Source: Candidatus Uhrbacteria bacterium RIFCSPLOWO2_02_FULL_48_12
GTDB taxonomy: Bacteria > Patescibacteriota > Patescibacteriia > GWA2-46-9
Assembly (NCBI GenBank): GCA_001791425.1
Contig: MGEP01000064.1
Location: 7,209 to 12,873, forward strand
Length of the DNA stretch: 5,665 nucleotides
Reading direction: 5' to 3'
Shown here: positions 1 to 5,665 of the stretch, piece after piece
Position numbering within the stretch: position 1 is the stretch's first letter
How the letters are laid out: every line of letters starts with the position of its first letter
Position numbers and translations under genes: made by a program
The notes under the pieces: generated by a model
What the model saw: the letters and a program-made list of their open reading frames with translations, nothing else
Database searches by the model: none
Told to the model about the DNA's origin: nothing

Positions 1-1338
1 AACTATGCCGCATCCGCCAGCTGGCGAATCACAATATACAACAGGAATGGGCGCGCCCCAATAGCGCTGACGCGAAATCAGCCAGTCGCGCAGTTTGTAT
101 TGAATGGTTAGCTTTGCCTTGAGTTGTTCGGCGATGCTTGTTCTGGCTTCGGCAGAAGACAATCCGTTAAAATCGCCAGAGTCCACCAAATGACCTTCAC
201 CAACATAAGCCGATTCAAGCACTGGGCAGGTTGGTTCGGGATAGTTCGGACAAATAACAATTCTGATTGGCAGGTTAAATTTCTTGGCAAACTTCCAGTC
301 TCTCTCATCGTGCGCCGGCACGGCCATAATAGCGCCGGTGCCGTAACCCATAAGAACATAATCGGCGATAAAAATTGGAATTCGCTCCTTGTTGGCTGGA
401 TTAATCGCGGCAATGCCTTCAAGTTTGACTCCTGATTTTTCTTTTTCTTCCACCTTGCGCTCCAATTCCGTCTTCCTTTGCGCTTCTTCAATATATTTCT
501 CCACCTCTGACCAGTTAGTAATTTTTTCACGAAGTTTTTCGATAAGCTCATGTTCGGGCGCTAGAACTACATAGGTGGCGCCGAAAATTGTGTCAAGGCG
601 AGTGGTGAAAACAGGAATTAGGAATTGAGAATTAGGAATTAGAAAACTAACAATCGCTCCTTCGCTCTTCCCAATCCAATTTTTCTGCATGTCTATAATA
701 GCGGCCGGCCAATCAAGCCCGGCTAAATCGTTCAACAATCGTTCGGCGTAATCGGTGATTTTGAAAAACCATTGGGCCATCATTTTTTGCATGACTGCCG
801 TTTTACAGCGCTCGCACAGGCCATTAACCACCTGTTCGTTGGCGAGCACAGTCTGGCACGACGGGCACCAGTTGACCGGAGCTTCTTTGCGGCAAGCCAG
901 TCCCTTTTCATAAAGTTTCAAGAACAGCCATTGAGTCCATTTATAATAAGCAGGGTCAGACGTATTTATCTCGCGAGCCCAGTCATAAGAAAAACCCAGT
1001 GATTTTATTTGCCGCCTAAAGTTGTCAATATTTTCAGCGGCTGCTTCTTTTGGATTACGCTTAAGCTTAATAGCGTAATTTTCCGTGGGCAAACCAAAGG
1101 CGTCCCAGCCCATAGGGTGAAGCACATTGACTCCCGTCATTCTTAAATAGCGACAATAAATATCCGTAGCCGTGTACCCTTCAGGATGACCCACATGCAG
1201 ACCTTCGGCCGACGGATAGGGAAACATATCCAAGACATATTGTCGTTCGCTCTCGGCTTCGTCATTGGCGACAAAAGTCTTATTCTCTTCCCAAAACTTC
1301 TGCCACTTTTTTTCTACTGCTTTATGGTCGTATCTCAT
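1..1338 (-). CDS. leuS: Leucyl-tRNA synthetase, N-terminal 446 residues (runs off the window)
   Basis: Cytoplasmic class Ia enzyme that charges tRNA-Leu with leucine and hydrolyses mischarged products. The reading frame is open from the ATG at 1338 to base 1. It starts MRYDHKAVEKKWQKFWEE, the usual LeuRS N-terminus, which fixes the start. The HIGH-type motif is HVGH at residues 48-51, followed by PEGYT; GWDAFGLPTE lies near 77-86. A zinc ribbon has Cys158, 161, 175 and 178. The CP1 editing domain spans roughly 225-415, with the threonine-rich motif TTRLDT (245-250) and GTGAIMAVPAHDERD (333-347); Asp347 matches the conserved editing Asp. The catalytic domain resumes with YKLRDWLISRQRYWGAPIP. 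The KMSKS loop and anticodon domain lie outside the window; full family length is about 800-870 residues. Oddities: Leu in place of the usual Pro in TTRPDT, a translated repeat at about 232-242, and a palindrome that widens Cys436/Cys443. No strong Shine-Dalgarno; a purine-rich AAGAAG from an upstream repeat abuts the start. Confidence 0.97.
   Translation of the reverse strand, partial: MRYDHKAVEKKWQKFWEENKTFVANDEAESERQYVLDMFPYPSAEGLHVGHPEGYTATDIYCRYLRMTGVNVLHPMGWDAFGLPTENYAIKLKRNPKEAAAENIDNFRRQIKSLGFSYDWAREINTSDPAYYKWTQWLFLKLYEKGLACRKEAPVNWCPSCQTVLANEQVVNGLCERCKTAVMQKMMAQWFFKITDYAERLLNDLAGLDWPAAIIDMQKNWIGKSEGAIVSFLIPNSQFLIPVFTTRLDTIFGATYVVLAPEHELIEKLREKITNWSEVEKYIEEAQRKTELERKVEEKEKSGVKLEGIAAINPANKERIPIFIADYVLMGYGTGAIMAVPAHDERDWKFAKKFNLPIRIVICPNYPEPTCPVLESAYVGEGHLVDSGDFNGLSSAEARTSIAEQLKAKLTIQYKLRDWLISRQRYWGAPIPVVYCDSPAGGCGIV
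12..29. repeat. 18-bp palindrome inside leuS
   Basis: ATCCGCCAGCTGGCGAAT is self-complementary except for one base pair; its core CGCCAGCTGGCG (15-26) is a perfect 12-bp palindrome. It lies in the leuS frame and encodes the SPAGG segment between Cys436 and Cys443. Most bacterial LeuRS proteins, as I recall them, have C-x2-C-G here; removing the four codons for PAGG would restore that spacing. From memory, similar CGCC-AGCT-GGCG palindromes recur in Patescibacteria genomes, but I could not verify this. Confidence 0.7.
613..642. repeat. GGAATTA-type AT-rich repeat translated inside leuS
   Basis: Four tandem, slightly varied copies of GGAATTA or GAATTGA run across this stretch on the plus strand. 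Read on the minus strand in the leuS frame they encode most of FLIPNSQFLIP (residues 232-242), itself an internal repeat of FLIP. The position is the variable hairpin just before the TTRLDT editing motif. The 14-base word AGGAATTAGGAATT at 613-626 recurs exactly, in inverted orientation, at the end of uvrA. Confidence 0.75.
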
Positions 1339-1371
1339 AGCTTCTTAGCTTCTTAGCTTGTAGCTTATTAG
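1338..1371. repeat. Short tandem TAGCTT repeat just upstream of leuS
   Basis: TAGCTTCT occurs twice (1338-1345, 1346-1353), followed by TAGCTTG (1354-1360) and TAGCTTA (1361-1367). The first copy overlaps the leuS start codon by one base. On the leuS strand the array reads as AAGAAGCTA units, so it may double as a weak, purine-rich ribosome-binding region. Confidence 0.65.
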
Positions 1372-1411
1372 ATTTAACAACATATAACAAAACCTAGCAA
1401 GCTACCAGCTA
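1354..1411. repeat. Inverted repeat in the uvrA-leuS spacer
   Basis: An 18-base element at 1354-1371 (TAGCTTGTAGCTTATTAG) recurs inverted at 1394-1411 with 15 of 18 bases matching; the inner 13 bases form a stem with one mismatch. The 22-base loop between is AT-rich. On the transcribed minus strand the stem would fold in the RNA between uvrA and leuS. No T-run follows it in that direction, so it does not look like an intrinsic terminator; an RNA-processing site or a mobile-repeat remnant is more likely. Confidence 0.6.
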
Positions 1412-1425
1412 ATTCCTAATTCCTA
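1409..1425. repeat. GGAATTA-type repeat overlapping the uvrA stop codon
   Basis: CTAATTCCTAATTCCTA on the plus strand, that is TAGGAATTAGGAATTAG on the minus strand. Read in the uvrA frame it gives the last residues Arg-Asn and then the TAG stop; a second TAG follows further along the repeat in the same frame region. It is the same repeat family as the one at 613-642 inside leuS, in opposite orientation. Confidence 0.7.
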
Positions 1426-4229
1426 AAAATCCTCTTAAGGTACTGTCCGGTATACGACTTTTTTATCTTAGCAATATCCTTTGGCGTTCCTTCAGCCACA
1501 AGCTCGCCACCCTTATCTCCACCTTCGGGGCCGAGATCAATAATCCAATCAGCCGTTTTAATAACATCCAAATTATGCTCAATCACCAAGAGCGAATTAC
1601 CCTTATCAACGAGTTTGTGCAAAACATTCAAAAGATTTTTAACATCCTCAAAATGAAGGCCCGTGGTTGGCTCGTCCAGAATATATAAGGTTTTGCCGGT
1701 GGCGCGGCGCGATAGCTCGGTCGCCAATTTGACCCTTTGCGCTTCGCCGCCGGACAGCGTGGTAGCTGGCTGTCCCAACTTAATATATCCCAGCCCCACC
1801 TCAAACAGCGTCGCCAACTTCGCCTTAACACTTGGTATATTTTCAAAAAAACCTAAGGCCTCCTCCACGGTCATGTTCAGCACATCGGCAATGTGCTTGC
1901 CTTTATAATGAACCTCCAAAGCGGCCGGCATGTAGCGCGTGCCGCGGCATTCTTCGCATTCCACATACACATCGGGTAAAAATTGCATGGCAATCGCCAC
2001 GAGGCCCTCGCCCTGACAGGCCTCGCACCGTCCGCCCCTTACATTAAAACTAAAACGCCCGGGACGATACCCGCGAATTTTTGCTTCGGGAAGGGAAGCG
2101 AATAAATCGCGGATGGGAGTGAAAAGTCCGGTGTAGGTGGCGGGATTGGAGCGCGGCGTGCGGCCAATGGGCGATTGATCAATGGTAATAACTTTGTCCA
2201 AATGCTCAAGCCCGCGAATTTCTTTGTGCTTGCCCGGCACGTCTTTAGCCCGATAAAACTGGCGGGCCAGTGCTTTGGACAAAATCTCGGTAATTAATGT
2301 GGACTTACCCGAACCGGAAACTCCGGCAATAACCACAAACTTGCCCAAGGGGATGTGCACATTGATATTTTTCAAATTGAATTCATTCGCCCCAACTATG
2401 GTGAGTTCACGGCTGCTGCCTGAGCGATACTCGCGCGGAATGGCAATGCTTTTTTTGCCGGATAAATACTGACCGGTTAGAGATTTTAAATTACGGCTAA
2501 CCGCATTCGGCGGCCCCTGCGCCACAATACGGCCGCCGTGCTCGCCCGCGCCCGGACCAATGTCAATGAGCTCATCGGCCGAGCGCATAATTTCTTCATC
2601 GTGTTCAACCACCAAGACCGTATTGCCAAGGTCGCGAAGTTGCTTCAAGGTTGAAATCAGTTTGGCGTTGTCGCGCTGATGCAGACCAATGGACGGCTCG
2701 TCAAGAATATAAATAACGCCCACCAAAGAAGAACCGATTTGCGTGGCCAAACGGATGCGCTGGGCCTCACCGCCAGACAGCGTGGTAGCGGCGCGGTCAA
2801 GCGTTAAATAATCAAGCCCGACGTTGTGCAAAAAAATCAGCCGATTGTTTATTTCTTTTAAAATCTGCTTGGCGATTTGCCGCTCGCGATTGGACAGCGC
2901 ATTATTGCTGTCAATTGACGTAAAAAAATCTAAAGAGCGATCAATGGTTAGAGCCACAACCTTGGCAATAGATGTTTTGTTGACGGTCACGGCCAGTGGT
3001 TCCGGCTTTAGTCTTTTACCATGACAAACCGGACACGGCAAAACGCGCATATAGCTTTCAATTTCACGTTTCATATATTCAGAATCTGTTTCAAAATAAC
3101 GGCGCATCAGAATCGGCACGACTCCTTCAAAACGCTCGTCCGCCGCGCCGTGCAAGACAATATTGATTTGCTGTTCGCTCAAATCTTTGACTGGCGTGCG
3201 CAAGCTAAAACCCTCTTTTTTGGCCGCTTCATCCAAACGATCCATGTACCAATACTGGCTGGCGGCCGAGCGTTGCCACGGACGAATAGCTCCTTCAGCA
3301 ATAGACAAACGCGGATTGGGAATGACGAGCGTTGGATCAATCTCCAGCTTGGTGCCAAGCCCAGTGCAGGCCGGACAAGCGCCGTGCGGACTGTTGAAAG
3401 AAAAATCTCGCGGCTGAAGCTCGGGCACATCCACGCCGCAATCCGGGCAAGCCAAGTGTTGGCTGAATAAAACGTCTTCTTCTTTGTCCGCTTTATGAAC
3501 AATGGCTAAGCCATTGCCAAATTCCAGCGCTTGCTCCAAGGCCTCATGAAGGCGTGTTTTGAGGTCTTGATTAACAGACCCATTGGACAAAGTTAATTCT
3601 AGTCTATCAATTACAACTTCTAAAGAATGTTTTTTCTGCTTATCAATGGTCAGCGCTTCGGCTTCGGCAAGAGTATAAAATGAACCGTCAAAACGCACTC
3701 TGGCATAACCCGCCTTTTCCACTTCTTTCAAAAGACGTTTATGCTCGCCCTTTTGGTCTCGAACTAATGGCGCCAAAACCATAAATTGTCCGTGAACTGA
3801 AGACAAGATCCGCTCCATCATCTGTGGAATTGTTTGGCGGCTGATTTCACGACCGCACTTGGGGCAATGCGGATGGCCAACGCGAGCGTAAAGCAAACGC
3901 AGATAGTCGTAAATTTCCGTGACTGTGCCAACCGTGGAGCGCGGATTGTGCGAAACTGATTTTTGGTCAATGGAAATGGCTGGAGAGAGCCCGTCAATCT
4001 GATCCACATCGGGCTTATCCATAAGCCCGAGGAATTGTCGGGCGTACGCTGAAAGTGATTCAACGTAACGGCGCTGGCCTTCGGCATAAATCGTGTCAAA
4101 AGCCAGGGACGACTTACCCGAACCAGAAATTCCCGTAAGCACGACTAACTTATCGCGCGGGATCTCAACATCAATATTTTTCAAATTATGGACGCGCGCA
4201 CCTTTGATGCGGATGGTATTTGACGACAT
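1416..4229 (-). CDS. uvrA: UvrA, excinuclease ABC subunit A (complete, 937 residues)
   Basis: Dimeric ABC-type ATPase that finds bulky DNA lesions with UvrB and starts nucleotide excision repair in the cytoplasm. Length (937) matches the usual 940 or so. Two ATP-binding modules are intact. Module I has Walker A GISGSGKSS (33-41), signature LSGGEAQ (484-490) and Walker B ILDEPS (508-513). Module II has GVSGSGKST (636-644), LSGGEAQ (825-831) and ILDEPT (850-855). Zinc modules are complete: Cys122/125 with Cys399/402, Cys261/264/285/288, and Cys735/738/758/761. The UvrB-binding region lies roughly at 130-245 and the insertion domain at 290-395 by family layout. The start MSSNTIRIKGARVHNLKNI is the standard N-terminus; no clear Shine-Dalgarno is visible. 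It begins 11 bases after the pilin-like gene, so co-transcription is likely. The C-terminal RIFRN and stop come from a short repeat and probably replace a slightly different original tail. Confidence 0.98.
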   Translation of the reverse strand: MSSNTIRIKGARVHNLKNIDVEIPRDKLVVLTGISGSGKSSLAFDTIYAEGQRRYVESLSAYARQFLGLMDKPDVDQIDGLSPAISIDQKSVSHNPRSTVGTVTEIYDYLRLLYARVGHPHCPKCGREISRQTIPQMMERILSSVHGQFMVLAPLVRDQKGEHKRLLKEVEKAGYARVRFDGSFYTLAEAEALTIDKQKKHSLEVVIDRLELTLSNGSVNQDLKTRLHEALEQALEFGNGLAIVHKADKEEDVLFSQHLACPDCGVDVPELQPRDFSFNSPHGACPACTGLGTKLEIDPTLVIPNPRLSIAEGAIRPWQRSAASQYWYMDRLDEAAKKEGFSLRTPVKDLSEQQINIVLHGAADERFEGVVPILMRRYFETDSEYMKREIESYMRVLPCPVCHGKRLKPEPLAVTVNKTSIAKVVALTIDRSLDFFTSIDSNNALSNRERQIAKQILKEINNRLIFLHNVGLDYLTLDRAATTLSGGEAQRIRLATQIGSSLVGVIYILDEPSIGLHQRDNAKLISTLKQLRDLGNTVLVVEHDEEIMRSADELIDIGPGAGEHGGRIVAQGPPNAVSRNLKSLTGQYLSGKKSIAIPREYRSGSSRELTIVGANEFNLKNINVHIPLGKFVVIAGVSGSGKSTLITEILSKALARQFYRAKDVPGKHKEIRGLEHLDKVITIDQSPIGRTPRSNPATYTGLFTPIRDLFASLPEAKIRGYRPGRFSFNVRGGRCEACQGEGLVAIAMQFLPDVYVECEECRGTRYMPAALEVHYKGKHIADVLNMTVEEALGFFENIPSVKAKLATLFEVGLGYIKLGQPATTLSGGEAQRVKLATELSRRATGKTLYILDEPTTGLHFEDVKNLLNVLHKLVDKGNSLLVIEHNLDVIKTADWIIDLGPEGGDKGGELVAEGTPKDIAKIKKSYTGQYLKRIFRN

Positions 4230-4240
4230 TTCTAAATCGT

Positions 4241-5278
4241 TTATTTACGCCTACAGGTCCCAACCTTTGGTGTAAAAAACCCACTATCTGATACGCATTC
4301 ATACCCCGAAGCACATTCTGAAGGAGAAGAATTGCCATTGCACAAATCTCCTTCTAGTCCCTCCGGTTTACAACACCCGATAGCAGATGGAGCGCTGCCA
4401 ACAGATAGTGGTGTGCCTAATGGATTATTGTTGTTGTAATCACATACATAAGCATTATTGCAGTGAAAATTGGCCTCAAAATGACAGCTGCCGTCATCAT
4501 TACACCAACCGGCTTCACCTCTCGCTATAAGTGGGGTAGCGCATACATTTATAAGATTGCATCTGCTAGTCTGCACAGAACATGTCAGGTTGGGGTATTT
4601 TGCTTGACACTTCTTTAGAACTATGTCTTGAGAAGAAGAAGCTGAACTCATAGTGAATGCGCAATTAGTCCCCTGTGATGCAGCAATGGCATCACAGTCC
4701 GCCTCTGAAGCAACGCCCGTTGGAGGAGCTATCTGACCATTGACTTCACACTCACACATTCCTGTAGTATTTTGCGTATCAATCAGGACTAGATCACACT
4801 CATTGTCGTCATCGGTGGCCCCCTCACAAACACAGCATCCTGAAGTTGGCAACGGTATATTCTCGACGGAATTTATGACTAACGACCTAAACTCCACTAA
4901 TCTTGGATTCACCATCTGCAATAATGTCCACGACAAAAGCAAAAGCACAAAACCGGCAATGGCGCCGCCAATATAGGTGCGCGCCTGCCCGACTTGGCTG
5001 ACATTGCCGCCCGAAGTCAGCCACATAAACCCGCCGATCATCAAAACCACGACCGCCAAAATAGAACCGGCGTAAACAGAAAATGTATAAATCGCCTTGA
5101 TGTACTCGCCAACCGTGGTGGGCGTAATATCAATCCCTTCGGCCGGAACGTTAAACCCCGGAATCTGCACGGCTGGTTTGAATTTAATTGGGCCGGCCGC
5201 CATGGCCAAACTTGCCGCACTAAGCGACAACACAACGACGAATAACACGATAAGAACCTGACGGCGATTTATTAGCAT
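4241..5278 (-). CDS. T4SS-pilin-like membrane protein with cysteine-rich extracytoplasmic tail
   Basis: Exported membrane protein of 345 residues, function unproven. Residues 1-27 look like a signal peptide: basic MLINRR, hydrophobic 9-24, and an AMA cleavage site before Ala28. A two-helix core follows: helix about 65-88 ending GGFMWLTSGGN, a short loop with QARTYIGGAIAG, helix about 103-122, then NPRL (124-127). That pattern resembles the T4SS_pilin family common in Patescibacteria (recognised from memory). Plain members stop soon after; this one adds about 200 residues with 22 cysteines (148 to 342) and none before, including CC-x-C at 148-151 and CC at 302-303. An even count fits disulfides, and a DsbA-like gene lies upstream. 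The tail is rich in Asn, Ser, Asp and Gly, like a secreted surface domain. The ATG at 5278 gives the complete signal peptide; no Shine-Dalgarno precedes it. It could be a pilus subunit, a minor tip adhesin, or an unrelated two-helix surface protein. Confidence 0.8.
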   Translation of the reverse strand: MLINRRQVLIVLFVVVLSLSAASLAMAAGPIKFKPAVQIPGFNVPAEGIDITPTTVGEYIKAIYTFSVYAGSILAVVVLMIGGFMWLTSGGNVSQVGQARTYIGGAIAGFVLLLLSWTLLQMVNPRLVEFRSLVINSVENIPLPTSGCCVCEGATDDDNECDLVLIDTQNTTGMCECEVNGQIAPPTGVASEADCDAIAASQGTNCAFTMSSASSSQDIVLKKCQAKYPNLTCSVQTSRCNLINVCATPLIARGEAGWCNDDGSCHFEANFHCNNAYVCDYNNNNPLGTPLSVGSAPSAIGCCKPEGLEGDLCNGNSSPSECASGYECVSDSGFFTPKVGTCRRK

Positions 5279-5282
5279 AAAA

Positions 5283-5311
5283 TTAATACTAACTTATAAT
5301 TCAAAACTCAA
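5283..5311 (-). promoter_or_regulatory. Candidate promoter of the pilin-like gene (weak)
   Basis: On the minus strand TTGAGT (5311-5306) and TATTAA (5288-5283) are separated by 17 bases. The -10 box would end 4 bases before the ATG at 5278, so transcription would start at or next to the start codon, giving a leaderless or near-leaderless mRNA; the lack of a Shine-Dalgarno fits this. In such AT-rich sequence chance matches are frequent. Confidence 0.2.
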
Positions 5312-5399
5312 AATGCAAAACTACAACGTAAAAATCAAAACGTGCGAGTTTGAAGTTATAAGTTGCAGTTTTGAGTTATGAGTTTTGCGTTTTGAGTTG
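5290..5399. repeat. AT-rich inverted and direct repeats in the spacer between the DsbA-like and pilin-like genes
   Basis: The main inverted pair is 5305-5322 (AACTCAAAATGCAAAACT) and 5381-5398 (AGTTTTGCGTTTTGAGTT), complementary at 17 of 18 positions. A second, nested pair is AACTTATAA at 5291-5299 with TTATAAGTT at 5356-5364. GTTTTGAGTT occurs directly repeated at 5368-5377 and 5389-5398. The low-complexity wording (variants of CAAAACTC and its complement) fills most of the 138-base spacer. No GC-rich stem with a T-run is present, so this is not a typical terminator. It may be a family of genome repeats; no role can be read from the sequence. Confidence 0.7.
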
Positions 5400-5416
5400 C
5401 CTAACTTCATGTTTTG

Positions 5417-5665
5417 CTATTGACTATTCATTCTAATTATTCTTTCTATCTCTTTTCTAAAAACATTTTCGGGAATAGCCCCTTCCTCTCTCCGGCCATT
5501 AATAAACCAGGTGGGCGTGCCGCGGACCCCTAGAGCTTTGCCGTCAGTCATGTCGCGCCTAACCAATTCTTGATACTTCCTTTCATCAAAACATTTATTG
5601 AACTCATCTATATCTAGCCCGACCCGCAGGGCATATTGTTTTAACGAGGCGGCGTCAAGCTGATC
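5417..5665 (-). CDS. DsbA/thioredoxin-fold disulfide oxidoreductase, C-terminal 82 residues (partial)
   Basis: The frame is open from the window end to a TAG at 5417-5419. The fragment starts DQLDAASLKQYALRVGLDID and contains the DsbA-type helical segment leading to FNKCFDERKY (22-31 of the fragment), then GVRGTPTWFING (46-57), the cis-proline loop (Pro51) and final strand typical of DsbA-like Thioredoxin_4 proteins, and a C-terminal helix FRKEIERIIR. Members introduce or shuffle disulfides in exported proteins and usually have an N-terminal signal or membrane anchor plus a C-x2-C active site; both would lie beyond the window. Being upstream of and co-oriented with a 22-cysteine exported protein suggests that protein as a client (inference). 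A DsbC/DsbG-like isomerase or a DsbA-like reductase cannot be excluded without the active site. Confidence 0.85.
   Translation of the reverse strand, partial: DQLDAASLKQYALRVGLDIDEFNKCFDERKYQELVRRDMTDGKALGVRGTPTWFINGRREEGAIPENVFRKEIERIIRMNSQ

Noticed and set aside
124..435. 103-codon open frame on the plus strand
   Set aside because: Antisense to leuS, no recognisable features or ribosome-binding site.
108..551. 147-codon open frame on the minus strand
   Set aside because: It is a different frame within leuS; the leuS frame through here carries the CP1 editing motifs without interruption.
601..645. leuS as a pseudogene broken by the repeat
   Set aside because: The frame stays open through all 446 codons and motifs on both sides (zinc ribbon, TTRLDT, GTGAIMAVPAHDERD) are in register.
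1338..1371. Tandem TAGCTTCT units as a CRISPR array
   Set aside because: Units are 7-8 bases with no unique spacers; this is a simple tandem repeat.
1353..1412. Intrinsic terminator after uvrA
   Set aside because: The stem is AT-rich with a long loop and no T-run follows it on the transcribed strand.
3021..3470. 149-codon open frame on the plus strand
   Set aside because: It lies wholly antisense to uvrA, whose motifs in this region are intact; its translation shows no family features and it has the composition of a complementary-strand shadow.
4740..4976. Plus-strand open frames opposite the pilin-like gene (also 4994-5245)
   Set aside because: Shadows of the cysteine-rich coding sequence; the minus strand has signal peptide, helices and tail in one frame.
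1..5665. Alternative genetic code with TGA read as glycine (as in some Patescibacteria)
   Set aside because: All four genes read through under the standard code with no in-frame TGA in the parts translated by hand, and known stops are TAA and TAG.

Overview
The window looks like a piece of a chromosome from the Candidate Phyla Radiation (Patescibacteria, probably a Parcubacteria-type lineage). This is an inference from three things: a type IV secretion-type pilin with a long cysteine-rich tail, a style of gene that is common in that group; short AT-rich and palindromic repeats lying both between and inside genes; and an aminoacyl-tRNA synthetase with the HVGH-PEGYT form of the class I signature. 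The standard bacterial code reads every gene without internal stops.

All four genes lie on the minus strand, so transcription runs from high to low coordinates. First (5665 to 5417) is the C-terminal end of a DsbA/thioredoxin-fold oxidoreductase, cut by the window edge. A 138-base spacer full of AT-rich inverted repeats follows. Next (5278 to 4241) is a 345-residue membrane protein: signal peptide, two-helix T4SS-pilin-like core, then about 200 residues holding all 22 of its cysteines. Only 11 bases later comes complete uvrA (4229 to 1416, 937 residues), the damage-recognition ATPase of nucleotide excision repair. After a 77-base repeat-filled spacer comes leuS (1338 to 1), leucyl-tRNA synthetase, of which the first 446 codons are present. 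No stretch over 300 bases lacks a gene, and I saw no RNA gene, CRISPR array or insertion sequence.

uvrA and leuS are housekeeping genes. The two upstream genes form a plausible functional pair: a thiol oxidoreductase beside an exported protein with an even number of cysteines, all in the part predicted to lie outside the membrane.

The most unusual signal is how small repeats intrude on coding sequence. A near-perfect 18-bp palindrome sits in leuS and widens an expected C-x2-C knuckle to C-x6-C. A GGAATTA-type repeat is translated in frame in the LeuRS editing domain. The same repeat, in opposite orientation, supplies the stop codon of uvrA.
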